Assembly: GCA_013420905.1 (NCBI GenBank)
Contig: JAAXNY010000016.1
Location: 372,001-436,000 of the forward strand
Source of the DNA: Collybia mongolica
Lineage: Eukaryota > Basidiomycota > Agaricomycetes > Agaricales > Clitocybaceae
Direction of reading: 5' to 3'
DNA length: 64,000 nucleotides
Part shown: positions 44,365 through 56,711 of the stretch, piece after piece
Numbering within the stretch: the first letter of the stretch is position 1
Layout of the letters: each line of letters begins with the position of its first letter
The notes under the pieces: generated by a model
What the model was told of the DNA's origin: nothing
What the model saw: only the letters and a program-made list of their open reading frames with translations
The model's database searches: none
Made by a program: the position numbers and the translations under genes

Positions 44365-45986
44365 TTAAGGTCTTGAGCCAGCTGGGCGCTCACCTATTGC
44401 CTTCTTTCTCTGGACCCTACCTTTCAGGGCATGCATGAACATAAACTGGAGACTGGAAGATCGACCGTTTTTAATCTTTGTTATCGCTGGTCTTGGACTT
44501 GAATGGCTAACGTCTGAACCTGAATGTTGGGACAGCTCAAGGGCAGTCTCGTTTGTATCATCGGTGTGTCCGGATACCCCTCGGTGGTTGTGCATCATTT
44601 CATCAAGATCAATATGCGCGGAGACGCGATGTGCAACGTGACTGTAAGCGTTTTTCGGGTTTCTTGCGCGCGCACACGGTAATGAGATGATTTTCGACAA
44701 AGTTGATTCTTCGTTCTGCAGCCTCCAGACAGTGACTATGTCGAAATCGAGCATAGGCCAATCATCGGGCCTTGGTCCACATAAAATAAACGTTGCACGC
44801 GCAGGGTCTTTCATAGTGATAGAGTGCATCCGATAGGGCTTAGTCAAGTTGTAGCACCAATCGAGCTCCGCGTTGCATGAACTCCCATGGATGTCAACAT
44901 GGCCTTGCTTAAGACGGACACTGACGGGAAGAAGTGACTTTTCTACGGATGAAATCGTTCCGTGAGTTGAGTCATTATCTTTGACGATGTAGCTGATCGC
45001 TTGCAAGGTGCCGCGGTGGTCCTGGGGAAGGTTTAAGTTGAGGACACGGCCAAGTCTGGCCCTGATGTTCGACGTTATCAGCATAGGTAGCTTTGATAGC
45101 GGCACCAACCGCGCGGTCCTTTCATCGATAACTCGCGGAATAGCGAGCTGAAGGGGCGTGATAGAGACCGTAATGCGAGGGAACTCCGTCGCATCGTGTT
45201 CCGACTTCCCATCTGAGTCAAAATGTACAGATTGGTTTCCGGTCCCCGGTGCAGCCTAGGTGTGAATGTGAGTTCCAAGAGCATGTGGGCTAGATTCGCG
45301 CTAGATACCTCCACGTTAATCCGCGAATCTAGTGACATGGCGTAATCCCCTTCTATGCTTGAGTGAATAGGAAGCTGCCAATTTTGGCTGTTATCGGTGG
45401 AGTTCACATTATCAACGTGCTCTATCTCTGATAGGGTGTCGACCCCGTTATCATGATCGGTATACAGTCGTGTGTGGGGCACATGAGCGTCGTCGTTCCG
45501 GCCCAAGAATGGGATCAACGTTGGACTCGGACCTGGGTTGACATCCGTGGATGGATCAGAGGGTCCAGGTGCAATAGGGACAACTTTGATTGTTCGGCGT
45601 GGCAGAGGGAGCGGCTTCGTCTGTAACTTTGTCACGAAAGGCCATGCGGCGAGTCCGATCTCGTGTTCCATTTTTTTTGAGCACCACACAGCGTCTAAGC
45701 TGATCACAATCACTTCGAGAAGACCTTGCCCCGTTCGCGCCATATTCTCGTCAAACTCAGCGTGAATTGCGTACGTCCCATAACAGCGGTACCGTAAAAA
45801 TATGTCCTCGAGTATTGGCTGTATGGTCCTGGCATGTTCGAATGCAAGGTTCGGTGTTTGGGCGTAATGTGAGACGACGGCTCGCGTTGTGCACCGTGGG
45901 ACACGCCCTTCAGGAATGGTTGTATCTGGTGGATTACTTGGCGTCGACAGTTGCAACATATTCTTGTGGTGAAACTGTACATGCAC
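44365..45986 (-). CDS. Uncharacterised protein, two exons
   Basis: Two long overlapping minus-strand frames are reconciled by one 53-nt GT-AG intron (45308-45256): SLDSRINVE joins AAPGTGNQSVHFDSDGK, and the frame runs to the stop at 44365. The product is about 520 residues. The N-terminal 120 residues look folded (ILEDIFLRYRCYGTYAIHAE, LLEVIVISLDAVWCS). A Pro/Asp-rich linker follows, then a second folded part (ITVSITPLQLAIPRVIDERT, FILCGPRPDDWPMLDFDIVT). A basic tail ends the protein. There is no signal peptide or membrane segment. I recognise no domain; it may be lineage-specific. The frame is long and codon-like, so I think the gene is real. Confidence 0.6.
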
Positions 45987-46421
45987 GACGCAGGCCCCCC
46001 GACGTCACAGTAGTGTTGTAAGTGAGACCCATCTTTATGTAAGATTCGCAGGAGGTTTGAAGTTGACGGTACGCATGTAGTGGACTCGGAAGAGGCTATC
46101 AGACAAAATACTCCAGAGTACCCCAGATTCCAAGGCGTTGTCCGCCGGGACTGAAGCTTGAAGGCATACAGAATAATTTACTACGTGCAACGAACAAATA
46201 GTATTTTCGTACATTTTCAGCTCGAAGTAGAACTATTTCTTCAATAGGGAAATACCAGGCAGAAGCATGGATAAAAAATACTCCCTGTTCCTCAATAACC
46301 ATAATAAAAAGATAAGGAGGCTTGTATCAAATATCATTACCTGCACCAAGCTGGACTCGTCAGGACACATAATGCCCATCTTGTCCATAACGACCTTAGA
46401 TACGGTAAATAGCTGAAAGGA
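45987..46421. other. Intergenic, nothing recognised
   Basis: Between two tandem minus-strand genes; only short frames. Confidence 0.4.
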
Positions 46422-48495
46422 TTATTTCTCCGACATAGACGAGACGAGTTCAGCTCGAGGATTTGGCACGAAACCAGACGGTGGTGGTCGAAGAAGAGAG
46501 CTGAATCTCCTGATTGCCTCGGAAGACATTCGTCGCACTTCAACGCCAAAGCGGTATTCGGTGCTGTCTGATTCCGGTACTGTTGCGAAGAGACTCCATA
46601 TCACATAAGCCCTGTCATACCGCGACCGAAGTTCATTGGGCTCTGCCACAAACTTCCGAATTTCCAGCCTCAGCGCTTTCACCGAAGGAGGCTCAATCTG
46701 TGTCAATACAGATAAAGTCGCTGTGAGCGCGGGGCTACTGTCCTTCACGAAGTTGTACACCTCTTCGTCATGTGTGATCCAACCCACGAACCCCCAGATA
46801 ACCACTTCGTGAAGTAGCTGATCTAGAAGGTCCGAGGAAGCGACCTTAACACCAAGGGGTTTCATGAAAGGAGTGAAGGCTTTGAAGAGTTGCTCAGCAG
46901 GGCCTGCCGGTATAGATACGAGGATTTTTACTCGTGGTTGACGCTCACGAGAGAACTTGGAACGTCCCAAGAAGAGTTTGATCGCTGTCTCCAAGGAAAG
47001 GCGATAATCTGCGGCAAAGGAAGTCCGGCTGTTTCTAGATGTTTTCACAAGTTGAAATATCGTATTGGCCCTCTCCACCGACGAGGGAAAAGTCTTCACT
47101 CCCGTCGATATATCGAGCAGCAGATTATAGAGTTCCATGTCGCTAACCGAGTCCGAGAAAGTATTCAATCGGCGCGCGGGGGCGTTCCCAGTGGATGGGG
47201 GCGGAGGAGCGGAACCGGATAATTGTTGTACAAGAGGCTGATACCTTGGGCGATCTGGAAAGTTCAAAAACGACACGAGATGCGTACGGGTAGTTTGTAA
47301 TGCATATTCTTTGGACAGAAAGGTAATAGACCCGTCTGCTCGAACGTTGGAAAGAATCACCGAGTTGAATGTCTGCATCTGTTTTTCGGTAAGCTTCGTG
47401 ATAGTAAAAGTGAATGTATCGTCATCACTAGGGACGCTCGGGTTGATCGTGTTGCTGGGGGGGGGGCAGAGGCTCTGACCGGTGGGCGCTGCGATATATC
47501 AAGGAAATCGGTATTAAGCAATGGGTTGGGGCGGCTCGTGTCGGCCATTATTATACTCCGGAGAACAATGGAAAAACGGGGGCTAATAACATATATGCGG
47601 TGGAGCCCAGGTGCCCCAGCGGCCAACCCCTCCCAGAGACCAAAACTGTTTTGGGAAAGAATGAATTCAGTACCCTCAGCAGCTTCCCAGAACCCGAGAA
47701 AATTTTGATCATCCTGAGCTGCATAGGCGAGGGCAAGATACCCTTCTTCTAATTTGGGGTCCATGCTGCCGCCTGGCATCATCATAGCAGCAACCTTGAG
47801 CGCAGTGTACTTTCTGTACACAGCTGCCGCATCAGCGCATATTTGAGGGTGAGGTGTATTGATATAATAACGAAGTGCGTGCAACCAGACCTCGGCTGGA
47901 GTCGTCAAGCCATGTTTAGCCCGGAAATGCACCATCCATTCAACGAGGGGTTTATTTTCCGGGTGGTCTTCTTGAAAATAGCTGTGTGAGAGTTTCTGTT
48001 GGCGATAGTGCATGACGAACAGGAACTTTTGGAGATAATCGACGCTTTTTCGCTTGAGGGTAAATTCTCTAGAGCCAGCTTTATGCAGCTCCGCTATCAC
48101 TGCAGCGCCGTGATTTTCCAGCTTAGAAAGGGCCTTTTCCAACTCCATCACATCTTTGGCGCTAACGTCTTGATAAAGGTTCTGGGCGCCATAAACCTTC
48201 CCAAGAGGTATCATCGAGCTTATGGGTGGCAATGTCATAGACGTATACCGTCTCCGAGTTGGGATCATACGGCGGGGGGCGTCCTTTTTTCCCCTTTCCT
48301 AATTTCCCTGAAGGCCTGAAGAAGAAGTCAGTCTGGGAGGGTGGAATAGCGGGAAATGCGGTACCTTTTAACGACGGGCTGAAGTTGATATCGACGAAGG
48401 ATGAACCTGGGTATGAAATGGTGGTATTCGGGCTTGACTCCCTTCGTCGTCCGGCCTTGCGTGGATGCTTGTGGGGTTGCAGACGGCGCAGACAT
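46422..48495 (-). pseudogene. DUF4238 family protein with two apparent frameshifts
   Basis: Exon 1 starts at 48495 (MSAPSATPQAS) and contains the hallmark EYHHFIPRFILRRYQ. A 49-nt intron (48364-48316) leads to PSGKLGKGKKGRPPPYDPN and VYDIATHKLDD. At about 48204-48210 the frame must shift by one base to continue as LGKVYGAQNLYQD and the helical body (FLFVMHYRQQKLSHSYFQED, VWLHALRYYINTPHPQICAD). At a run of ten G (47457-47466) it must shift again to reach NTINPSVPSDDDTFTF and the C-terminal part (TRTHLVSFLNFPDRPRYQP). DUF4238 proteins have the N-terminal HHxxP motif and unknown function. One missing base in each place explains both breaks; the homopolymer one could be a sequencing error. Confidence 0.7.
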
Positions 48496-49143
48496 TGGTG
48501 TTAACAGCAAGTGAATCGCAGTTGGTTGCTAGGGCAGGTGCCGCCATGTGACCCAGCGTTTGTGGGCGCCTTTACGACACCTCGGATGGAACTCATCAGG
48601 GCCTGTCATTTGCCTGTCGTTGAAGAAAGATCCTAGAGGCACAAGCTTCCCGAGGAGAGCCGACTGCATGCTTTGAGATTGTGAGAAATGTAAAGCAGTA
48701 GCCAAGTTGAGAACCAGCCCGGCAGAAACCCATCCGTTCTTGAGTCGCTTATTGAATTACGTGAAAAATGGGCTATTTTCATAGCTGGGATCCTGTTTTG
48801 GTCGGGTGTTTGTGTTGTAGATAATGGTTATGGGTCAGAGTATTGGGTGGGCTGTCCAATAACGTTAATGTCATCGAGAAAACTTCGGTTATCGAAAATT
48901 TCGAGGGTCAACATGTAAATAAAGTGGCCGAGATAAGATTGCCGCCACTGCTCTCTGGAGTGCAAATCCAACAGTTTCATGCTTCAATCCCCAAGGGTGT
49001 TAATATCCACGGTACGTTTCCACCACATCAGTCGGATATATCGACAAATCTCGGAAGGAATTTACTATCAACGTTAGATTTGTACATGTGGTATAATCAG
49101 CCGACGAAAGGGTTCACGCCAGACATGAGTTTTGCGTTGGGCC
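48496..49143. other. Intergenic, no supported gene
   Basis: A plus-strand frame at 48843-49157 (NLLSTLDLYMWYNQPTKGFT) is protein-like but has no recognised motif and ends opposite the next gene's 3' end. Left unannotated. Confidence 0.35.
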
Positions 49144-49953
49144 TCACGGGAAACTGAGGATATATTCCTTCATCGGCACCTCCCAGCTACAATCCGGCAG
49201 CCCGTTTGTCGAACCAGATTCTGTACCTCCACACACAATTTTTAGCTTCGATGATATTTCACCAAGCAAGCGTTCCACGGTTTCCATTGCATGGTCCGCC
49301 GCTCGGCGATATTTTGGACCCCTGCTTGAGTAGTATGGGTCCACTTGACCTGACGTCCTCCGCTTAGCGCCACCTCCGGCATCGATCTCTCTTTGTACGT
49401 TCCTCTTCACCTCTTCCTCCCCAGCCTCTGCGCAACTTTTGAGCACTTTCCGTGTCGAGTTGAACGCGATATACCTGAGCTTCGGATAGAAATGTACTAG
49501 CGACCCAGGAGTCCCACATACAACCGGACAATCCGGATTGGGGCAACCAGGTGGGTCCACCGCGGGCGCATCAGGGTGGTCGGGATCTTTCTTCGCACAT
49601 TTGCCATGAAAGTAGGAAGGAAATATATCGGTTTCGAGGTGAGCGTACGCTTGTTGCTTATAGGCGCTATAGATGGGCTGGAGAATGGAGAGTGGCGGGG
49701 AGCTGTATCGGCGGTTTGGAAGAAGCTCGGCTACGATATCGTTTGCCTGAAACAAGGCGTTAATCCTAGAACATGGGCAGATAAGAAATGACCATACGAT
49801 ATGTGATAGAACGGTGTGGACGGTTACAGTATAGTTTGTTAAAAAGGCATTTGTAATTCCAATTATGCATTCGCCTTCGCAGGCTGTAACCTTGCACGGC
49901 GCGGTGCAGAATATGAGTGAAAGCAGGGAGAAGCGAATGATCGAAGGCCGCAT
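49144..49953 (-). CDS. Secreted Cys-containing protein, unknown function
   Basis: One continuous frame of 269 residues. The N-terminus looks like a signal peptide (MRPSIIRFSLLSLIFCTAPC, then KVTA before CEGEC). The mature part has about ten Cys: CEGEC near the start, CPNPDCPVVC in the middle and CSWEVP near the end. It also has a basic stretch (GGGAKRRTSGQVDPYYSSRG) and ends PMKEYILSFP. The segment TVHTVLSHIVWSFLICPCS around residues 43-61 reads like an unspliced intron, but no splice pair keeps the frame, so the exon is drawn whole. I do not recognise a family. Confidence 0.6.
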   Translation of the reverse strand: MRPSIIRFSLLSLIFCTAPCKVTACEGECIIGITNAFLTNYTVTVHTVLSHIVWSFLICPCSRINALFQANDIVAELLPNRRYSSPPLSILQPIYSAYKQQAYAHLETDIFPSYFHGKCAKKDPDHPDAPAVDPPGCPNPDCPVVCGTPGSLVHFYPKLRYIAFNSTRKVLKSCAEAGEEEVKRNVQREIDAGGGAKRRTSGQVDPYYSSRGPKYRRAADHAMETVERLLGEISSKLKIVCGGTESGSTNGLPDCSWEVPMKEYILSFP

Positions 49954-50344
49954 CGCTCGGGGTTGCTATTCTAAAAGAGGGAAAGTGTATGCAATACAAT
50001 TAGAAACGCTCGCACAGCGAGCAAAATACAAACGGGGACTGGGGACAAGATGCCATTCGTGACATGGATAGATTCTCTTGTCTGCGACACGCGCACCAAA
50101 TACTGAACAACAACGCGTGATCACGTGGGATTTTGGGGCAGCGAGCGCAGGCGAGCAACGCGATGCGCATCTTGATCATGATATTTAACTTTCATCACCC
50201 ATGATGGAGTAGACCAGCCCGCTGTTTACGGCACACTAATATAGTGGTCGTCTATAGAACCTGAGCACGGATTTGTCAAGCTCAGATCTTTAACAAAGAT
50301 AGATAATACAGGATACGCTTATTCCTTCTTCCTTCCAATTATAC
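49954..50344. other. Intergenic, nothing recognised
   Basis: Between the secreted-protein promoter and the 3' end of homoserine dehydrogenase. Confidence 0.45.
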
Positions 50345-51625
50345 TCAAACCAACTTGAATAAGTCCCCCAAGACACCCATAGCCGTAACAGCTGCACCAG
50401 CGCCAGCGCCTTGCACGATCAACGGCCTTGCGCCATATCTCTCCGTGTGGAACATGATGATGTTGTCGGATCCGCCAAGAGAAGTAGCGAACGGGTGAGA
50501 TGTAGGATATCTAGACAGAAATAAGCCACTAAAGTAAACACAACACTTCGCATAACGCACTTTTCGAGCCCAGCCTTCACTTGGCCGCCAGCGACGTCTA
50601 CCACACCCACAAACCGCAGCACCTTGCCTTCTGCACTTGCCTCTGCCCGCATCTGGTCAAAATGCGAATCAAATTCAGGGAGGCGGGAGATAAATTCGTC
50701 GCCAGTGGCAATGCCTTCCAGGGCAGGGGGGATAAGAGATGTGGTTTGCACAGAGGCGAACGACTGGAGGCTTGGGAGAGTCGTTGATGTTGTTTGGGGG
50801 GCAAGGGAGATGGTTCGAGAGAGGATGGTAAGTTTGCGGGCCACATCAAACCCGTTCAGATCATCAGCAGGGTGGGGTTCCTGTTCATAATCAGTAGGGG
50901 ACACGGTTTTGAGGTAGTAAGAACATACTGTATATCCCTTTTCACGTGCAACACTGACTACAGAGGAAAAACTAGGGCCATTGGGCTTTCCAGTCGAGAA
51001 TTCGTTGAAGATGTAGCTCATTGTCCCCGAGAATACGCCCTCAATCTTCACAACCTAGTCCCGTCCTTTTTTTTGAGTTCTCGCATCCATTCGTGGCTCC
51101 AAAACGTCATCTCACCTTGTCTCCAGTCGCAACGAGCTCCTTCAGAGTGGAAATAACAGGCAAACCGGCTCCGACCGTTGACTCGTTCATGAATCGCGCG
51201 CCGCTCGCCTTGCTCGCACTCAAAATCCTCTCATACAAAGACAGATCGCCCGAAAACGCCTTTTTGTTGGGAGTGACTACATTGATCCCTTTTTCAAGAA
51301 ATGAAGGGTATAATGCGGCCACATCATCAGATGAGGTGTTGTCCACTAGCGCCACTTTTTGGTTTGAAGCAACAAGGCTCGCTAGCTGCTCTGTGAATGC
51401 CTTGAAATCTGGTTTTTGGGACGATCCTGCCAGTAGAGACTTCCAGGAAGCACCTGGAGCAATGGGATTTGCTGCATCAAAGATAGTACGGGTGGATGAA
51501 GTTAAGGAGATTAGGTGAAATGGAGAGCTTTGCGGCGGGATGGATAGGAGCTGGTTGACGAGGTCTGTACCCACAAGACCGACACCGACAACGGCAACAT
51601 AGAATTTGGGAGCAGTAGACGACAT
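50345..51625 (-). CDS. hom6: Homoserine dehydrogenase
   Basis: NAD(P)-dependent reduction of aspartate semialdehyde to homoserine, the branch point to threonine and methionine. Four exons (51625-51116, 51054-50929, 50880-50561, 50510-50345) give 373 residues, close to yeast Hom6. The start [10 protein letters not shown] was chosen over an upstream in-frame ATG at 51730 because it places the dinucleotide motif [17 protein letters not shown] right at the N-terminus. Other signatures are [49 protein letters not shown] and [19 protein letters not shown], the last holding the catalytic Asp/Lys region. There is no ACT domain, as usual for the short fungal enzyme. All key motifs are intact. Confidence 0.95.
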
Positions 51626-52400
51626 AATGGATCGAAGAAAGGGATGGAGGAGGATTGCGGTTGGTCGTCGGAATATTGAGCAAACCTGAGTGATCGAGAA
51701 AGGACTCCGATGTCGTGATATCGATGCCATCGATACAAACCCTCTGACTCCCCCTGAAATTCTTCAGGATATGTGGCTCTCAGGGGTAGACAGAACCTGT
51801 GCGGCGACGCCAACTGGCATTTGGAAAATGCACAGATCAACGCAGTATGACGTTGTGGAGGAGAGCCGAAGCGCCATTAGGATTGGAAGTGTTGTATTAC
51901 TGCGTGTATGCTGATAAGGACAAAATACTCTAAACTTTTGCATCAAATGCTGTGGCCCAATGCAATATGAGGGTTCGTGATTCAGTACTCAGTATTCACA
52001 ACAGACAGAAAACAGCTGAACATCAAGAATCCGTAAGTCCCTGGCCACTCTCTCGATGCTCTGCCAAGTCCGAGTCTCGGCGGGGGTTGACCTAAACGAA
52101 CACGTGTTGTAGTGATTACATCCTTCTCACTCAAAGTTACAACGCCGAAGAGCCAACTCGATATCGATAAGGAACACTTAAATTTTTGAAATGGTCACTC
52201 TTCGCATCCTTTGGGAATTGGCCACCGGCGGTCGTATGCACAAAGGCCCGTGATAACCGCTTCAGGCTCCCACAACGAACAGCCAATAGCGGCGCGCCCG
52301 TATTTACTTCCCTAGAATTCATTCACATCATCCTAGTGCGCGCCCCTTGAGTTTGTTCTTTGTCTAACCACCATAAACTGCGCATTTATCCTAGTGAAGT
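51626..52400. other. Divergent promoter region
   Basis: Between homoserine dehydrogenase (minus) and the ADC-like gene (plus). No gene; short frames only. Confidence 0.45.
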
Positions 52401-53481
52401 ATGTCTGGTATCGAAGCTGTACCTGCGTATGTCTTAGCGCCCTTGTATATCTCCCTATCTGATTAGACCCCACAAAAGGCCATGGGAGTTGAAGGGACGC
52501 ACTTGGGTGTTCATTTTGCCAGCATTGTCTAAAACAGCATCCTTTCCGGCCGGTTTCTCAGCACCACATGAGGCAGAGGTGCTAACGGGTGGAGGGGAGT
52601 TCATCGGTGGACAAGGTTTAATCCAAGTAAGCCTCGCATCCTTCAGCGGCTCTTGTCCACAGTCCAATTCAAGGTTTCAAAAATCTTAGGTTGTCTCGTA
52701 CACAGAGAGCCCTGTTGGTGCGTCTTGTGATACTAAACGGAGGAAATGACGATTGATTGTCACACTTCTTTTTAGGACCCTGTATGGCATTCGTAATTGC
52801 TCCCAATGCTGGGAACCCTGACCAAACTTTGGAATAGATGATGAATTGATCTACATACCCGGAAGGTGGAAGTACCCAGACGGCTCTGTCGCGTTCCGCA
52901 TCACACGCATCTACGTGTCGTCAAAGGAATCAACTGAAAATGGTGAGTGGGTGTGCTTATATGAATAGAAGAGGCCTCACAACTACGACAGGTCGTCGCA
53001 ATTGGAATATTCCTAGTTGGGTTTGCTTTGCTCAGTTGCTCTATTATACCTAACCACCATGGCTTGTCCATCAGAACAAGTAGCTGTATTCGACATCAAC
53101 TCCGGAAACGATGGCATCACCACACTCTCCGTATCCCACCCAGGGTCCTCGACCCCATTCTTCAAGGTCAGCGTGAAGCCCGTCCCGCTGCTCTCATGGC
53201 TTCCCATTCCTCTCAACACGCGCATTCTTGGGAAGTACTTTTCCTTGATGCAGCCCCCTCTCCCTGCAGGCGACAAGCCCGAGGAAGTGGGAACGAGCCA
53301 ATGGGCGGGCCTGACACCTATTTTGACAGGAACATCGCGCCTTGTATCAGTCACGCCATTGCTAAACGGTAAAGCAGGCGATGGGGTTGGATATCCTGCG
53401 CTGGCCCCTTGGACTCTTGGAGCATACACAGATCCGCTCGCACTTGATTTTGGGGAGGCAGTGTTCTCAGAGTCGATTTGA
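52401..53481 (+). CDS. Acetoacetate decarboxylase-like fold protein
   Basis: Exons 52401-52426, 52467-52626, 52690-52717, 52778-52783 (6 nt), 52838-52942, 52992-53015 and 53081-53481 read through as one protein of about 250 residues. Features are PHKRPWELKGRTWVFILPAL, GGGEFIGGQGLIQVVSYTES, PVGPYDELIYIPGRW, FRITRIYVSSKEST, NGRRNWNIP, then SSTPFFKVSVKPVP and LGAYTDPLALDFGEAVFSES. This resembles the fungal branch of acetoacetate-decarboxylase-like beta-barrel proteins. I cannot see the catalytic Lys of true decarboxylases with confidence, so the activity is unknown. The 6-nt exon (gaccct) is needed to join PVG to YDEL. The join at 53015/53081 is the least certain. Confidence 0.7.
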
Positions 53482-53670
53482 GGCAATTTCCCTTGCGGCA
53501 AAAAAATACTATAATTTCTTTTCTGTTTGATGTTGGCTGAAACTGGACTGCAAATACAAATGTGGAATTGTACTAAAGCATGGATTCTAAAATTTAATCT
53601 TGGGCGCAGAACATGACATAGGTATGAAAAATATGTTGCCTATAGTGATCATATGCTATTCATCCATGCT
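53482..53670. other. Convergent 3' spacer
   Basis: Between two convergent genes; nothing else. Confidence 0.45.
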
Positions 53671-54680
53671 CTAGAAGATGTCGAGATCAATGGGGACGAA
53701 AACGTTGGAACTAGGGTAGTATAAACCTTTGACGGAAGACTTAATGGGTGATGTACCGTTGCCGATGGTCAAAATAGCATCAACCGAAGATGTAAGTCCT
53801 GGGCCGCTCTCCCCGTGTTCAAGGTCGATACATGAAGAACTGGGTGCTTTATCATCGACTTCCAAGCTAGAAAAATTAAAGATTCCACCAAAGTCGAGAT
53901 CCCTGAGGTCAAACTCCGCATAATTTGCGAAGACATCGCCTTCGCTGGTATCTTGACCCGAAATAAATTGTGTTGTATCCGAGACTCCAGCGAAATCCAA
54001 GCATGGGAGGTTGAAGTTCTCAGGCGGGGCCAGAGTAAGGCTTTCGGCGGTATTGGAGGCGGGCAACAATTCCTCAACGTCCATCCCAGTCAAACCAAAA
54101 CTGCTGAACTCCGAGGTTGGATTGACCGGAGCGCCTGGGCTTTCGCTAGGGATAGTAAACCTCGATGCATGACCGTTGGAACCAACAGGAAGTTGTAACA
54201 ATGGATCGCTAGCGCTAGCGGGAGGAAACTGGCGGTTGGATCTGACGGTACCTCTAACTTTGAACTTGGGCTGCCCCGATTGCAAGTGCCTGGGATATGT
54301 GCGAACCCTGTACCTAAATGATTCCGCAGGTGATTGATACTTCAGCGATGCCAAAAAGTAGAGGGGAGTACGGACGATTTTTGGTAGGGTTTATGTTTGG
54401 TGCGGCACATGTTTCGTTGAATGACACTCTTATAGATAGAGCTCCGAATCTTCTTAGGGTCGTTCCTCTTCAAAGGACGGCCGAATGAGCCATCCACGTT
54501 GGACGACATGGAAGGAATCGGAGCTTTAGAAAAGTCCTGCAACTTGTCATGTGGAGGTGCGGTAGGTGCGTTATCCATAAGGATTACTTGAGCGACCAAA
54601 GGGTTCGTTGCCGGGTAGAGCAGACCTGGTAATGGGAAAGAAGAGTCCAAGGCAAATATTGGGGGAGGATAATCGAACAT
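53671..54680 (-). CDS. Uncharacterised Ser/Asp-rich protein with basic N-terminal region
   Basis: The first frame (ATG 54680, MFDYPPPIFALDSSFPLP) has a basic segment KRNDPKKIRSSIYKSVIQRN, suggesting a DNA- or RNA-contacting helix. The second frame (to stop 53671) begins YQSPAESFRYRVRTYPRHLQ and becomes acidic/hydrophobic (FANYAEFDLRDLDFGGIFN), as in activation domains. They are in different frames. A 32-nt gap from 54373 (gtactccc...gctgaag) would join them in phase, but that is short for an intron here, so a frameshift is the alternative. A transcription-factor role is a guess from composition only. Confidence 0.5.
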
Positions 54681-56168
54681 CGTGGACGAAGAGATGAGCG
54701 AAACTTGGAGGATAGAGCGGCAGGTTAAGCGTTGGATTATCGGGTGACTGGGAATTGAAAGATACTCGGAGCACACGTTAAGTAGTTCTGTGAAGGCAGC
54801 ATGCTTGGCCCACCGATTTAAAGCTTGCAAATACGTCTGGCCGGGGTGGATGGTCGCTTTGATTCGCCTGGACCACCAACATCAAGCGTGTTCCAAAACT
54901 TGATTGTAATGTTAACAAGACCTTCGTCGCATTGGCCATCACAGTAGTTGACATCCTCCAGTACGGCCGAAGGCGTCAAAGATTCTCTCGCTTTGGACTG
55001 TCAAATTGTTGTAGCATTATCCGGGGCGAGTGGGTGATCCGCATTATCACACCTCGTTGGCCACGGGGACATACCTGACAATGCTTGATCCACGAAAAAC
55101 CATTCTCGTGATTTTATCCGAGAACGGTCAGGTTGTCATCCAACCACAGCGTGGTACAGTATATATATCTTATTCCACTCTCGACTTAAGCCTTCATGAA
55201 CATTTTCAAAAACCATCAGCATTCGTTCAGCGCGTTGTTTTGGCTTGCGCGTGGCGTCATCGTTTGGTCTCTATGCCTTGGCGTGCGCACATCATTTTTT
55301 GTCGTCCTCGCCGCGATGTTGCGGGCGTATCCGGTACGCCCAGAATCATGCCAATGATGAAAGCGATACAAGGCGGCGGTATGAATTATTTCTCAATTCG
55401 GCTTCTTCAATCTTCGTGTGGTTAGTGTCACTGCGTGATACTCATGTACATGTACTGAACGCCTTTTCCTTCCGAGTACCCACGGGGTATTTCTTGAGGT
55501 TTATGAAAAGCCAGTCAGTAGAGTGGAAAAATATTTATTCTCCCCATCTTGGTGAGTGACAGCTCTGTATCAAGAACCCCCCGTCATCATGATTAGTTTT
55601 GTTACAGTGAAATTAAAGAAGGTGGACCAAACTTATCAAGCTAAGATTGTGTGCGGTGTAGCGGGTTGCTTTCCATCACGGCCATTAGGGTGAAAGTTCG
55701 TAAATTGACCAGCATCTAAATATACTAAACTCAGTAAACATGACATCCGAAGTCATTGTCATCTCAAATGGGTATCATCCACATCTGCTCACCAGATCAA
55801 GCGCACTATTTGTTGATCGACAATTGCAATAATTGTGGCTGTTCGATACAGTTCTAGGACGAGTTATTCCACGGGTTAATGAGTAGCGTTCAACATCTCG
55901 GGTTCACCTAAACCGAGGAGGAGCGGTAATATCTCGTCCCAAGCGTTCCGGTTAAGGGTACGATTCGATTCTCTCCTTCGAGATGTCGGGCGAGTGAAAA
56001 GATTTGTAATTCAGTGTACATATTGAACACCGCTACATGATAGATTAGAAGAAATACACTGATGTACAAGACTGCAAGAAGAAATAATAAAAAAGATGCT
56101 CCCTTAAAAATGGAGATAAGCTGGATGCTATAATAAAGGGGGCAGAAACTTACAAAACATGACCTCCT
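54681..56168. other. Intergenic, no supported gene
   Basis: About 1.5 kb. A plus-strand frame at 55030-55425 and others have no motif. Nothing repetitive was seen. Confidence 0.4.
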
Positions 56169-56711
56169 CTACTTTGCCCCCGCAGACGAGAACTTCGTTA
56201 CCGACTTCGTGCCCTCTGAGATCGCATGCTTAGCCAACTCTCCAGGTAGGATGAGTCGCACGGATGTTTGGATCTCGCGTGAGGAGATCGTGGATTTTTT
56301 AGAGTAAGCAGCGAGTTCTGAGACATATGAAGTAAGCGAAAGGTCGGCGCGTTGAGTAGACACATACTGGATGCCTCTGTGGCAATGCGCTCAAAAATAT
56401 CGTTCACGAAGCTGTTGAGGATGGCCATGGCCTTGTTGGAGATACCAGTATCGGGGTGGACCTGCTTGAGGACTAAACACCTTAGATTAGCTTTCGTTAC
56501 GAAGCGATAGTTACGACGGCGAACCCTTGTAGATATACGACGAGTATGTCTCCTTTCTGACCTTCTTTCGCTTCTTCTTCTCTCCATCTGCAGGTACCGC
56601 TGTCTTAGATGTTTTCTTCGCTGCTTTAGCGCCTTCTGTAGATTTAGCGGGGGCTTTCGATGCGGTGGATGCAGGGGCTTTGCCAGCGGTAGAAGCAGGT
56701 TTGGGTGCCAT
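56169..56711 (-). CDS. Histone H2B
   Basis: Core nucleosome histone. Three exons (56711-56525, 56472-56368, 56317-56169) give 146 residues. It has a Lys/Ala/Pro-rich N-terminal tail ([20 protein letters not shown]), then the histone fold: [59 protein letters not shown] and [17 protein letters not shown] at the end. The C-terminal Lys in TKSVTKF is the conserved ubiquitination site. It is divergent from H2A across a shared 289-bp promoter. Confidence 0.97.

Noticed and set aside
45078..45108. Frameshift in the orphan gene
   Set aside because: A 53-nt GT-AG intron at 45256-45308 resolves the overlap of the two frames.
48843..49157. 104-codon plus-strand gene
   Set aside because: Protein-like but without motif, promoter or splice context; left as possible only.
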